Origin: Leifsonia sp. fls2-241-R2A-40a
GTDB lineage: Bacteria; Actinomycetota; Actinomycetes; Actinomycetales; Microbacteriaceae
Assembly: GCF_030209575.1 (NCBI RefSeq)
Contig: NZ_JARVRS010000001.1
Coordinates: 3,596,001-3,660,000, forward strand
Length of the DNA: 64,000 nucleotides
Reading direction: 5' to 3'
Under the pieces are notes generated by a model. That model did no database searches, had not been told where the DNA came from, and saw only the letters and a list, made by a program, of their open reading frames with translations. How positions within the stretch are numbered: position 1 is the first letter of the stretch; each line of letters opens with the position of its first letter. Below, in pieces: positions 49,106-57,290 of this stretch. The position numbers were made by a program, and so were the translations under genes.

Positions 49106-50215
49106 ATGAGCGAGGAGAATCCGGAACCCGACGAGGGCCCGCAGACGGAGAAGGCTGCGGACCCGGCGGGGCGGCCGACGCTGGGAAGCGCGTACTTGGC
49201 GGCAATCGGCGGCGGGAGCTTGGTCGGGCGGCTCAACGCTCAGCTGGCCGACAGTATGGATCTGGGAAAGATGGGTGCTGTCGCTCAGGCGCAGTCCTCC
49301 CTGATCAGCGCGATGAACGCGACCGCCAACATCTCCTCGCTCTACGACCAGGGCTGGATCAAAGGGATCGCCTCGGAGTCGGCCCGCTCACTGGTCGCGC
49401 AGGCGGCGTTCGCGGTACCGCAAGGCGCGGTCGCGAAGGCGGCGGTGGACGCCGTGCGCGGCATCAGCCACCCCGGCGTGTCCTCGCTCATCCTGCAGGC
49501 GCAGCAGCTGATCCCGCAAGGCGCCATCGCGCAGGCCGCGGCCGACGCGGTGCGCGGGTTCGCTAACCCTGGCGTCGGGTCGGTGGTCGCTGAAGCTCTC
49601 GCAGCGACGGCCTCCCCCGCCATGCAGGAGCTGATGAAGATGAGACTGCCCGGGTTCAGCCTCGACACCTCCCTCGGAGCCCTCGCCCGCGCTGCCGTGT
49701 TCGAGCAGGAGTTCACCACGGTGCAGAAGGGGATGGGCGCCGGGGCGTGGGGGCTGCTCCAAGGGCGTCTCGACACGCACCCGCTGCTGTCCGCCGAAGT
49801 CACCGGGTTCGCCCGGGCGGCATCCGCGCCACCGAAGGGACCGCTGAAGGTGCCGGCGAAAGAGCTGCATCAGCGGGCTGAGCGGATCGAAGGCATCCTC
49901 GACAGCGAGCCCGAGCTGCGGCACGAGCTGGCGTTGCCGCTGGCGGAGGTGCAAGCGGTCTCGGCAACGGACGACTACGACGTCCTCAACTTCGGTGCGC
50001 TGTTCGACGCCCGGCACCGCCGCGGCATGGTCACCGGGATCGCCCTTGCCTTCGGTGTCACCGTCAGCGTTGCCCGGTTCCTGATCGGCGCCGGCACCGG
50101 GCAGCCGGTCGAGATGGCTGCCTGGGACGGAGTCGCCAGCGGGGCGACCGTCTACCTGTTCGTCAGCGGCCGCCGCCCCGGAGGTGGAAACGACGAAGCG
50201 GGCGGAGCCCACTGA
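49106..50215 (+). CDS. Hypothetical protein with internal repeats and C-terminal membrane region (369 aa)
   Basis: Two tandem segments of about 35 residues (VPQGAVAKAAVDAVRGISHP and IPQGAIAQAAADAVRGFANP) lie at about 103-165. The middle is helical and the C-terminus has two membrane helices (MVTGIALAFGVTVSVARFLI and a second). A role as membrane-bound defence or transport factor is open. GGAGG stands five bases before the ATG. A hairpin at the end (50197-50230) ends the gene. Confidence 0.6.
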   Translation: MSEENPEPDEGPQTEKAADPAGRPTLGSAYLAAIGGGSLVGRLNAQLADSMDLGKMGAVAQAQSSLISAMNATANISSLYDQGWIKGIASESARSLVAQAAFAVPQGAVAKAAVDAVRGISHPGVSSLILQAQQLIPQGAIAQAAADAVRGFANPGVGSVVAEALAATASPAMQELMKMRLPGFSLDTSLGALARAAVFEQEFTTVQKGMGAGAWGLLQGRLDTHPLLSAEVTGFARAASAPPKGPLKVPAKELHQRAERIEGILDSEPELRHELALPLAEVQAVSATDDYDVLNFGALFDARHRRGMVTGIALAFGVTVSVARFLIGAGTGQPVEMAAWDGVASGATVYLFVSGRRPGGGNDEAGGAH

Positions 50216-50230
50216 TGAGATCCGCCCGCT
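50197..50230 (+). terminator. Hairpin overlapping the 3' end of the repeat protein gene
   Basis: AGCGGGCGGA (50197-50206) pairs perfectly with TCCGCCCGCT (50221-50230) around a 14-base loop containing the stop codon. Confidence 0.6.
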
Positions 50231-50609
50231 ATCCAGAGGATGCGAAGCCACGGGAGCGCTCAGACTAGCGACTGTGCTGGCACCGGCGCGAGCCGGGCGG
50301 CGAACCGGTCGTCCTCACGTTCGACCGACGGCTGTGTCGCGCTGAGCGAACGATTGACGCTTCGCACCAACATGCGATAACCGGTCCAACGCGGCGCCCG
50401 CCCCGGCTGCGATGTCTCCTGCCGCAGCTTGTACCACGGCTGGCGTGCGGCAGTCGATGCTGCTGAATGGGCGCTTAGAAGCGGCGGTCTTAGCTGCTCG
50501 CTGTCACGCTTCGCAGACCGATCGCAGTGGTCAGCACAAGGAGACTGAGCATTCTCTCCCGTCCGTATTCGCCCTACCGTTTGTGTATGGACCGCAAAGG
50601 AGCTCCGCC
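50231..50609. other. Gene-free stretch
   Basis: No gene is supported. A minus-strand frame over most of it has Ser- and Arg-rich composition without ribosome site, and I do not trust it. Base use becomes less GC-rich toward 50500-50600, where the promoter of the next gene should be. Confidence 0.35.
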
Positions 50610-51707
50610 ATGCCAATCCGCAGACTGACCCGCAAGGTTCGAAACCCGGAGGCGGTCGCAGTGGCCGCTATCGCACTGCGTGGATACTTGGACCCGCAGA
50701 TTGCCAAGTCTGACTTCCAAGATGCGATGAACAAGAAGTTCGACGAACTCAAGCTTGATAAGGATGCAGCGGCGAGGATGCTAGCCACCTTTGACCGCAC
50801 GAAGCCATCCGTTCGAGAGCGAATGTTCGGACCGTTAGCAGTTCAGAAAACCATACCCGTCGGGTACAAAGTCAACCTGCGACCGCCCGTTCTCGCCGGT
50901 TCGTCGACACAGTTAATGCGATCTCCGATTCGGGCCGCGGCAAACCAAGCCGCGGAACCAGCAGCCGCAGCCGCGGGACTCGCCCGGCCTCCCGACCAAA
51001 CCCACCCGGACCCAGGCGAGGGAGGCCAGCGGGCTCCGAAGTTTGCCACCTATACGATCACGTATGAGGGGATGCACTGCATCGACGAGACTCATGCAGA
51101 TTGGGCTGGCTCGGACGAGACTTACGTGGTGACCAGCGCACTCCACATCACCAAACAGGGTGACAATGTCGTCCGCAGCGAACGGCACCCTCTCCGCAAC
51201 GGCCAGTCTGGAATCTATGGGGACGTCGATTCGCATGAGACGTTCGTTGGCCCTCGCGCTGCCGTGTGGAGCGCTCGTGAGGACAAGTTCATCGCCGGTA
51301 CGTCAATCACCACAACCTTCTTCGAGCATGACTTCGGTGACCCCGACTACTACAAGCAGGAGGTTGAGGACGCGGTTATCGTTGCGATCGCAATCGTCGC
51401 TCACTTCTTTCCGGGCGTTGGTACCATTCTGGCCTTGATCGAGTCGAAGCACTTGATCTCGGACTTCATCAACGCTCTACTTAGCACCGGGGACGACGAA
51501 ATCGGCACTACCACCGTCATCGTCGAGACCGATGAGCTCGAGGAGCTGAGTAGGACGCACACCGTGGAATATTTCGAAAGGCGCGGGGATCCTGGAACCG
51601 GCTTGGACTATCAGTTCCTTGTGGAAGTAAACGATAACGATTACGTCGCAGCCTTTCAGGTGCGGCGCGACCCCCCACTTCCCCCATTCGAGATTATCGT
51701 CGAGTAG
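50610..51707 (+). CDS. Hypothetical protein (365 aa), lower-GC gene
   Basis: AAGGAG precedes the ATG. The N-terminus is basic, then a helical part (SDFQDAMNKKFDELKLDKDA), a Pro/Ala linker, a strand-rich domain (ATYTITYEGMHC, ETYVVTSALHITKQGDNVV) and a hydrophobic helix (VIVAIAIVAHFFPGVGTILAL) near residue 255. It ends in another strand region. Its codon use has more A and T than its neighbours, a sign of recent transfer. No family recognised. Confidence 0.6.
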   Translation: MPIRRLTRKVRNPEAVAVAAIALRGYLDPQIAKSDFQDAMNKKFDELKLDKDAAARMLATFDRTKPSVRERMFGPLAVQKTIPVGYKVNLRPPVLAGSSTQLMRSPIRAAANQAAEPAAAAAGLARPPDQTHPDPGEGGQRAPKFATYTITYEGMHCIDETHADWAGSDETYVVTSALHITKQGDNVVRSERHPLRNGQSGIYGDVDSHETFVGPRAAVWSAREDKFIAGTSITTTFFEHDFGDPDYYKQEVEDAVIVAIAIVAHFFPGVGTILALIESKHLISDFINALLSTGDDEIGTTTVIVETDELEELSRTHTVEYFERRGDPGTGLDYQFLVEVNDNDYVAAFQVRRDPPLPPFEIIVE

Positions 51708-51809
51708 CCCGCGCCTGCAGTCAGAGCGGGCAAAGCCCACCGTCGGATCGCCGTCGCTGCGGGCGAATCCTGATACCGGTTCGGTGTCGCGCGGCGCGCC
51801 AGGACTCTT

Positions 51810-53234
51810 CTAGACGGCAGCCGGCGCGATCAGGGGCGCGGCAGGCACGGTCTCCCACGGCAGGGTGTCGATGATCCACTCGGCGAGAGGGTGTTCGCGC
51901 TTGTTGAGCCGCCAGGCCAGCTGGTGCTTGATGCGGGCGGTGACGACCGGGTTGGTCAGCTGCGGCTGCACCTCCGCCCGCCACCACGGTTGGAACGCCT
52001 TCCACCAGGCGTTCGTCCGCTCCTTGTCCCAGGACTTGGCGGGGAGCGCACCGAACTTGGTCCGGAGGCTGGTAAAGAAGGTCTCGTCGAGCTTCTCATC
52101 CATCGCCTTGCGGGCGGCGTTGTTCTTGGCGAACTCCGCGTTCTTCGCCGCCTGGACCGCGCGGGCCTGGTTCGCGGCTTCAACCGCGTCGGCGTAAACG
52201 TACTTGGCGAGGGTGGTTTCGCTGAGCGCTTCCAGCTGCGGCAGCAGCGGCGCCTGGCCGATGCCGGGCTGGCCTGCGCGGGTGAACTCGGCGGCGACCT
52301 TCTTCCGAAGCTGGGTGCGGGTCTTCGCGGACAGGCCCAGGGCCGGGTCCGCCGGCGCGGCCGCCAGGGCGAGCACGGACGCCCACCAGCCGCGGATTCC
52401 ATCCCACCCGGCGGCGTACGCCCAGGTCGGGTCGGTCACCGAGAGGATGAGCTCGGCCAGCGGGTCTGAGGTGTCCCCGATCGCGAGGGCGGTGATGGTG
52501 TCAGCGTAGGTGTCGCCGATCTCGAGCTCGCGGGCGTCGCCGCGGGAGCCGAGACGGTACCGGTTCACCCGGTGGATGGACTTCCCCGCGGGGCGGAGGA
52601 AGCCGAACTCGGCGGCCTGCTTCACCAGCCGCCACGTCGCCCGCTCCCCCAGGTTCATCCGGGTCGCCAGGAACGACGTCGACGCCAACGCCGTGTCGAA
52701 CGTCGTCTGCGGCTGCGTCAGGATCTGCACACCGATCATCGCCGTCAGCACCCGGGTCGGAACTTCCGCCCGCGGCGACAGCACCAGCTTCCGCGCGATC
52801 GGATCCCCAACCTGCGCCGCCCGGCCCGCGCGCACATCCGCTTCCGTCGCTTCCACGAACGACGGCCGCGCCGGCCCCGGGGAGAGGAGGAGAGAGAGAA
52901 GCGATGTTGCCAGGTGGACACGTCGATTGGCGACAGCGGTCTTCTCGCACGTGGACGGAGTATCCGACAGGTGGTTCATCGCCTTCGTGAGAGTGGACGC
53001 CCACTGACGGTTGTCCTCAGCGATACGACGGACAGGATCGTCTTTCTCGGTGACAGACAGGAGCAGCTGGCGAACAGTCGCCGAAGGCGTCGTCGGAAGC
53101 GTGCCGCACAGAACAGCAAGCAGTTGGGTGACCGGAGAACGATCACGGTTGGCAGCCAGAAGCCGACGAACAGCGGACTTCGGTTCCTCCCGTTCCGGGC
53201 GAGGATCGAGGGCGGTGGTGAACGAGACGGGCAT
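51810..53234 (-). CDS. Hypothetical protein with possible winged-helix (474 aa)
   Basis: The middle (about 180-230: STSFLATRMNLGERATWRLV, AAEFGFLRP, VNRYRLGS) has the look of a winged-helix DNA-binding domain with a wing ending in R-Y-R. N-terminal helices (VTQLLAVLCGTLPTTPSATV) and a basic C-terminal part (ARIKHQLAWRLNKREHPLAEW) complete it. It could be a replication or partition factor. Motif A lies 83 bp upstream (53317). Confidence 0.58.
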   Translation of the reverse strand: MPVSFTTALDPRPEREEPKSAVRRLLAANRDRSPVTQLLAVLCGTLPTTPSATVRQLLLSVTEKDDPVRRIAEDNRQWASTLTKAMNHLSDTPSTCEKTAVANRRVHLATSLLSLLLSPGPARPSFVEATEADVRAGRAAQVGDPIARKLVLSPRAEVPTRVLTAMIGVQILTQPQTTFDTALASTSFLATRMNLGERATWRLVKQAAEFGFLRPAGKSIHRVNRYRLGSRGDARELEIGDTYADTITALAIGDTSDPLAELILSVTDPTWAYAAGWDGIRGWWASVLALAAAPADPALGLSAKTRTQLRKKVAAEFTRAGQPGIGQAPLLPQLEALSETTLAKYVYADAVEAANQARAVQAAKNAEFAKNNAARKAMDEKLDETFFTSLRTKFGALPAKSWDKERTNAWWKAFQPWWRAEVQPQLTNPVVTARIKHQLAWRLNKREHPLAEWIIDTLPWETVPAAPLIAPAAV

Positions 53235-53316
53235 GGCGTGGGAGTCCTTTCATGACAGGGAGCTTTCAGCTTCAGCAGCGAGCACCGCGAAGCGGAGCGC
53301 AGCTGCAAGAAGCTGA

Positions 53317-53326
53317 AATGCGGCGA
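53317..53326 (-). promoter_or_regulatory. Motif A copy (TCGCCGCATT)
   Basis: Read on the minus strand TCGCCGCATTTCAGC, 83 bp before the start of the 474-aa gene; CATCTG also occurs just upstream of it. Confidence 0.5.
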
Positions 53327-53602
53327 ACAGATGGGGAAGGGCAGCCGAGCCACGTGAAACGCCGGAGCGTGTGCAACAACAGCGACCACGAACCGGGCGC
53401 GTAGCGCACGGGTCAAGGGGACACGAGACCGCGCTCGCTTCGCTCGCGCGCGCATGCGGCCCGGACACGTCAAGGGAACGTTTCGACGGGCGCGCCGATG
53501 GCGCGGTTGCGGTTCGTCAGCGTGCAGGGGGCGTACCGGTAACGGGTAGCCCCTACCGGGGCGTCACGGGGCGCAGGCGTTGCGGTTCCGATCCGCTGCG
53601 CG

Positions 53603-53627
53603 CCGGGCGGAGCGAAGCGGAGCCCGG
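53603..53627 (+). repeat. REP-like palindrome (CCGGGC...GCCCGG)
   Basis: Arms CCGGGC and GCCCGG enclose GGAGCGAAGCGGA, the same GGAGCGAAGCGGA core as near 47670. Confidence 0.5.
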
Positions 53628-53751
53628 TTGTCGGCGTGGCGCTGCACGCATCGCGTGCGGGCCGGTGGCGGGCCGCGCTTCGCGCGGGGCGCGGCCGTAG
53701 GCCGCCGTAACGGATGCTTGACGGCAGCGGGCCGGGAACAGGACGCGGGCG

Positions 53752-53776
53752 GGCCGGCCGAGCGGAGCGAGGCCGG
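53752..53776 (+). repeat. REP-like palindrome (CCGGCC...GGCCGG)
   Basis: Arms CCGGCC and GGCCGG enclose GAGCGGAGCGA, the core found at 19943-19953. Confidence 0.5.
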
Positions 53777-53940
53777 GGTGGCGGCGTCGCGTACTCGTAG
53801 CGGGTACTCCGACAGATCCACCTTCAGTTAAGAACCCACCCCCTTTCACAGCACCTCGGGGACTGAGGGTTCTCACCTCTTGGGTCTCCTACGGACCGCC
53901 TCCGGGCACCGGCCGATTGGCCGGGAGATCTGCGGCTGGC

Positions 53941-53971
53941 GCGGGAGGCAGGCGGCGGGGCCGACCACATC
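53941..53971 (+). promoter_or_regulatory. Motif B copy (GCGGGAG-N12-GCCGACCACATC)
   Basis: GCGGGAG at 53941-53947, exactly 12 bp, then GCCGACCACATC at 53960-53971, ending 56 bp before the DUF2637-like gene. Confidence 0.7.
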
Positions 53972-54027
53972 CTCCGCGCGAGCCCGGACGGTCTGGGCTC
54001 CCGCCGTCTCTGGAAGGGACCCACCTG

Positions 54028-54780
54028 ATGCCTACGTTCACGAGCAAGACTGTCGAGCAGGCCCGTGCCGCCCGGCCGATCGCCCGCTGGGACACCACCT
54101 CGCGCAGCTTCGTCATCGTCGCCGCGGTGGTCCTGGTCATCACCTTCACTGGCCTGTTCGCTGTCTCTGCGGAGGCGGCGATCTGGGTGACCGAACCTGG
54201 CCGGCTGAACCTCGCCCCGGCCCTGCGGTGGGCACTCGTCGTCGGGCTGGACGGTGCCCTGCTCGCCAACGCTCTGAGCCTCGCGGTGCAGCGCGGCCGC
54301 GGCGAATCGGGACGGCTGGCGAAGTGGCTGATGGCGGCGTCGCTGGGTGTGTCCACCCTGATCAATGTCGCCCGCGGCCTCAGCCTGCACACTGATTCGC
54401 TGCCGGCGACGGTGGCGACGATCGCGGTCACCTGCATGATCCCGGTCCTCATCCTGGGAGCTACCGAGTCGGCGTTGAAGGTCCTGGTCCGCCCGGCCGA
54501 GGGTGACGCTACCCGGCTGCAGGCGATGGCGCGGCTCGCTGATCGCGGGGTCCTCGCGGACACGGGCGCGAGCTCGCCGGCGGCGAAGGTGGACCTGGCT
54601 GAGGTCATCCGCTCCCTGGCGGCCGCGGAGCCGGAGCTGTCGCGGGCGGCGATCGCCCGACGCACCGGCGCCTCCCCCGCCCAGGTGAAGGCCGCATTGG
54701 ACGGGCAGGTGAAGCCGACCCGGACCACCACGGCGGCGCCGCTGGACGCCGATGGAGTACCGGAGGTGCCCGAGTACTGA
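54028..54780 (+). CDS. DUF2637/Spd-like membrane protein with C-terminal helical domain
   Basis: 250 residues. Four membrane helices (SFVIVAAVVLVITFTGLFAV, LRWALVVGLDGALLANALSL, WLMAASLGVSTLINVARG, ATVATIAVTCMIPVLILGA) with the W-A-L-V-V-G-L-D-G motif of DUF2637/Spd proteins, which accompany conjugation and spread of actinobacterial plasmids. The C-terminus (about 185-235: DLAEVIRSLAAAEPEL, RAAIARRTGASPAQVKAAL) looks like a helix-turn-helix or AT-hook-like DNA-binding part, as in Spd/TraB partners. Confidence 0.72.
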   Translation: MPTFTSKTVEQARAARPIARWDTTSRSFVIVAAVVLVITFTGLFAVSAEAAIWVTEPGRLNLAPALRWALVVGLDGALLANALSLAVQRGRGESGRLAKWLMAASLGVSTLINVARGLSLHTDSLPATVATIAVTCMIPVLILGATESALKVLVRPAEGDATRLQAMARLADRGVLADTGASSPAAKVDLAEVIRSLAAAEPELSRAAIARRTGASPAQVKAALDGQVKPTRTTTAAPLDADGVPEVPEY

Positions 54781-54842
54781 CCCGGTCGCCTGCGCGCCTG
54801 CCGACGCCCGTCCTGCCGCTATGGCGGGGCGGGCGTTCTGCT

Positions 54843-54873
54843 GCGGGAGGTTCACCGCAACGCCGACCACATC
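54843..54873 (+). promoter_or_regulatory. Motif B copy (GCGGGAG-N12-GCCGACCACATC)
   Basis: GCGGGAG at 54843-54849, exactly 12 bp, then GCCGACCACATC at 54862-54873, ending 46 bp before the sigma-like gene 1. Confidence 0.7.
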
Positions 54874-54919
54874 CCTTTCCGGGAGCCGGGACAGACGGCT
54901 TCCCGGAGAGGAGGCGTCG

Positions 54920-55825
54920 ATGAACGCCAAGTACCAGAGGGCCGTCGCCATCATGGAGGACGCCCACGTCGACCAGCTGTTGGAAGCACTGTCCGGCCTC
55001 GGCGACCGCACCGTCGCCATCGAACTGGACGGCCGCACGCTCATCCTGACCGGGGAGCAGATCCTGAACCGGATCGGCCGCGCCGTGATGGCCTGCATCA
55101 CCGGGCCGTGGCGGGACTTCATCAGCCGCGCCGGCTCGCCCATCCTCACTTCGGAGGAGGCGATCGCGGAGGCCGCCGCCTCTGTCTCCGACCACCTCGT
55201 CAAGCTCCGTGAGGGCCGGGTGAAGACCACTGGTCAGGGCGTGCTCCGCAATGAAGCCGTTCGCGGCGCCTCCCGGGTCGCCCGAGCGATCGAAGGCCGA
55301 GAGAGCAACGCGTCCGGTGTCAGCTCAATCCAGCGCATGCAGGCGTTCGTCGCCGTCCGTGTCCTCCCGGCGCTGACCCAGCGGCTGGGCCGAACCCCCA
55401 CCGATGACGAGCTCCTCACAGCCGCGCAGACCGCCTGGGCAGCGCAGCCTCAAGCTCGCGGCCGTCGTGCGCTTACCGCCCGCGACCTGCAGCCACTGCA
55501 GCCTCGGCGGACGGGGAGCTTGACCGTTGGCAACGGAAGCAGCACCCCCGACCTGTTCGAGACCGTTCTCTACCGGCAGGCGGCTACCGATGCCGACCAC
55601 CGCGTCGCGGACCCGCTGGACCTGCTGATCGAGCGCGAGGACGCCGAGGAGCGTCGGGAAGCCGCGCGTGCCGGCCTCGCGGCCCTGGACTCGGAAACGC
55701 TGCGAATGGTCCTCGAGGTCTTCGGCCAAGACGGGGAAGTCGCAGCGCAGGCGGGCCCGACCGCTCGCAAGCGCGTCCGCCGCCGGATGGCGACCCGGGC
55801 ACGTCTGTTCGCCGCCGCCGCGTGA
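54920..55825 (+). CDS. Divergent sigma-70-like protein 1
   Basis: 301 residues. RVLPALTQRLGRTPTDDELL at about 148-166 has the spacing of sigma region 3 (R-x-P-T-x-x-E-L). DPLDLLIEREDAEERREAAR then LAALDSETLRMVLEVFGQDG and ARKRVRRRMATRARL at about 231-297 match region 4 in order, including the D-P-x-x-x-L-x-R-E-x-x-x-R entry. The first 110 residues have no clear region 2. Start ATG after GAGGAGGCG. It may be a partner or split sigma with the next gene. Family by pattern only. Confidence 0.55.
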   Translation: MNAKYQRAVAIMEDAHVDQLLEALSGLGDRTVAIELDGRTLILTGEQILNRIGRAVMACITGPWRDFISRAGSPILTSEEAIAEAAASVSDHLVKLREGRVKTTGQGVLRNEAVRGASRVARAIEGRESNASGVSSIQRMQAFVAVRVLPALTQRLGRTPTDDELLTAAQTAWAAQPQARGRRALTARDLQPLQPRRTGSLTVGNGSSTPDLFETVLYRQAATDADHRVADPLDLLIEREDAEERREAARAGLAALDSETLRMVLEVFGQDGEVAAQAGPTARKRVRRRMATRARLFAAAA

Positions 55826-55857
55826 GTTGACCGCGTCGGGGGGACAGACGCCTTCCT

Positions 55858-55869
55858 TCGCCGCATCTG
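55858..55869 (+). promoter_or_regulatory. Motif A copy (TCGCCGCATCTG)
   Basis: Core TCGCCGCATCTG with GGGGAC 18 bp upstream of CATCTG (55840-55845). It ends eight bases before the ATG of sigma-like gene 2, as at 37375. Confidence 0.65.
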
Positions 55870-55877
55870 TCTAGGGC

Positions 55878-56687
55878 ATGAGGGACACCACCAAGGACCA
55901 GGCCAACACCGCCACCGCCAACGAGCTGAAGGACCGCCTCGCGCAGGCGACCACCGCCAACGAGCAGCGCGAGATCATCCGCCAGCTCAGCGAGATCCTG
56001 ATCGACATCGTCGCGGTGTGGACACGAAAGTTCCACGCCTCCTTCGCCGGGACTGTCGAGTTCGACGACCTGAATGGTACCGCCCACGTAGCCATCTTCT
56101 CGGAGCTGAACAGCCTCGCCGGTAACCCCGCCAAGCTGAACAGCATCCGTGACCTCCTCGGCCACCTGCACACCATCGCCCTCCGCGAATGCCAGCACGA
56201 GTCGAACGAGAACGGCTTCGTCGACCGCCGTGACGTCACCTACATCGAGAAGGCCCGCCGCGAGCTCGAAGCCGCCGGGCAGGAGGCCACCCCGGCGGCC
56301 GTCGCGACCCTCGCTAACAGCTACAACGCGGGCGGGGAGCGTCAGCACCGCCGCACCCTGACCGCCGACGACGTCCGCGGTATCCACGTCTCCTCTGTCG
56401 AGGACGCCGCTGTCGCCGAGTGGATGCCTGCCACCGCCAACACCGAGGACGAAGCCCTCGCCCCGGAGCACTCCCGCCAGCTCGCCGCCCAGGCCCTCTC
56501 CGCGCTCACCGACAACGAGCGCGGCCTGGTCCTCTCCGTCCTGGTCGAAGGCAACTCCCGCGTGAAGGTGTGCAACCAGTTCGGGTACACCACCCGCGAG
56601 GTGCCCGGCGTCATCGAGACGCTGATCGCCAAGATGCGGTCCGCGCTCGGCGGCCTCGACCTGGCCGACCTCAGCTACGCCGCCTGA
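55878..56687 (+). CDS. Divergent sigma-70-like protein 2
   Basis: 269 residues. About 45-105 resembles region 1.2-2 (VWTRKFHASFAG, VEFDDLNGTAHVAIFSELN), with the D-D-L that opens the core-binding helix. YIEKARRELEAAGQEATPAAVATLANSY fits region 3. ALTDNERGLVLSVLVEGNSRVK, then VCNQFGYTTREVPGVIETLIAKMRSAL at about 209-256 is a region 4-type helix-turn-helix. The -10 binding part has little identity to housekeeping sigma factors. It carries motif A directly before its ATG, so it may regulate itself. Confidence 0.58.
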   Translation: MRDTTKDQANTATANELKDRLAQATTANEQREIIRQLSEILIDIVAVWTRKFHASFAGTVEFDDLNGTAHVAIFSELNSLAGNPAKLNSIRDLLGHLHTIALRECQHESNENGFVDRRDVTYIEKARRELEAAGQEATPAAVATLANSYNAGGERQHRRTLTADDVRGIHVSSVEDAAVAEWMPATANTEDEALAPEHSRQLAAQALSALTDNERGLVLSVLVEGNSRVKVCNQFGYTTREVPGVIETLIAKMRSALGGLDLADLSYAA

Positions 56688-56762
56688 CCGCGACGCGCCC
56701 GGGATGCCGCACTCACACCAGCTCCGGCATAGCTGGAACCACAACCGAAAGGACCGACCACC

Positions 56763-57119
56763 ATGTACTACCCACTGCCTGCCGACTCCCCCACCCAGCA
56801 GATCGCTGCCGCTGTCCCCGCTCCCGTCCCGCTCTCCATCGAGGCGTGGCAGGACCAGATCATGCTCGCCCGCATCAAGCAGCAGGGTGACCTGTGGCGG
56901 CGCGGCGAGCGAGCTGATCTCCGCTGGCTGATCCAGCGCAAGGTGTTCAAGACTGAGCTCGACGAGCACGAGGTCATGCGCTGCCTCGGGCACCCGACGC
57001 TCGGCCCAGCCTTCCGGCGGTACATGGAGCGCCAGATGCTCGTCAAGGAGATCGCACGCTCGATGCGTGAGGCCCGCGACGGAATCGCTGTCATCGAGGT
57101 TACTGGCGGCACTCGCTGA
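56763..57119 (+). CDS. Hypothetical protein (118 aa)
   Basis: Begins MYYPLPADSPTQQI, then helical and charged (WQDQIMLARIKQQGDLWRRG, KVFKTELDEHEVMRCLGH, AFRRYMERQMLVKEIAR). It is 75 bp from sigma-like gene 2 on the same strand and could be a partner such as an anti-sigma factor, though no sign is specific. Confidence 0.55.
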   Translation: MYYPLPADSPTQQIAAAVPAPVPLSIEAWQDQIMLARIKQQGDLWRRGERADLRWLIQRKVFKTELDEHEVMRCLGHPTLGPAFRRYMERQMLVKEIARSMREARDGIAVIEVTGGTR

Positions 57120-57239
57120 AACAGGGGCCGGACTCTGTCACACCTCACCGCCGCGCCCCGCGCATAGATGACCTGGAAGGGGCGAGTGACTCAGGGGACG
57201 GAGTGCTCGCCCGCGAGACCTGCCACCCGCACCACCCAA

Positions 57240-57264
57240 CCGCCCGCACAACCCGTGCGGGCGG
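57240..57264 (+). terminator. 10-bp hairpin followed by T-run
   Basis: CCGCCCGCAC (57240-57249) pairs with 57255-57264 around AACCC and is followed by TTTCCCC. It stands only 27 bp before the next gene, after the sigma-like block, and marks the edge of the backbone. Confidence 0.7.
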
Positions 57265-57290
57265 TTTCCCCGCTGGAGGAGGAGGAACGC

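Larger units (their letters stand above)
53327..53940. other. Gene-free stretch rich in palindromes
   Basis: No gene is supported. It has two REP-like palindromes (53603-53627 and 53752-53776), many GCG/CGC words and short inverted repeats. It may include a transfer origin, plasmid maintenance sites or just spacer. Confidence 0.35.

Noticed and set aside
50260-50616. A 118-codon minus-strand frame
   Set aside because: No ribosome site, Arg/Ser-rich composition and overlap with the likely promoter of the gene at 50610.
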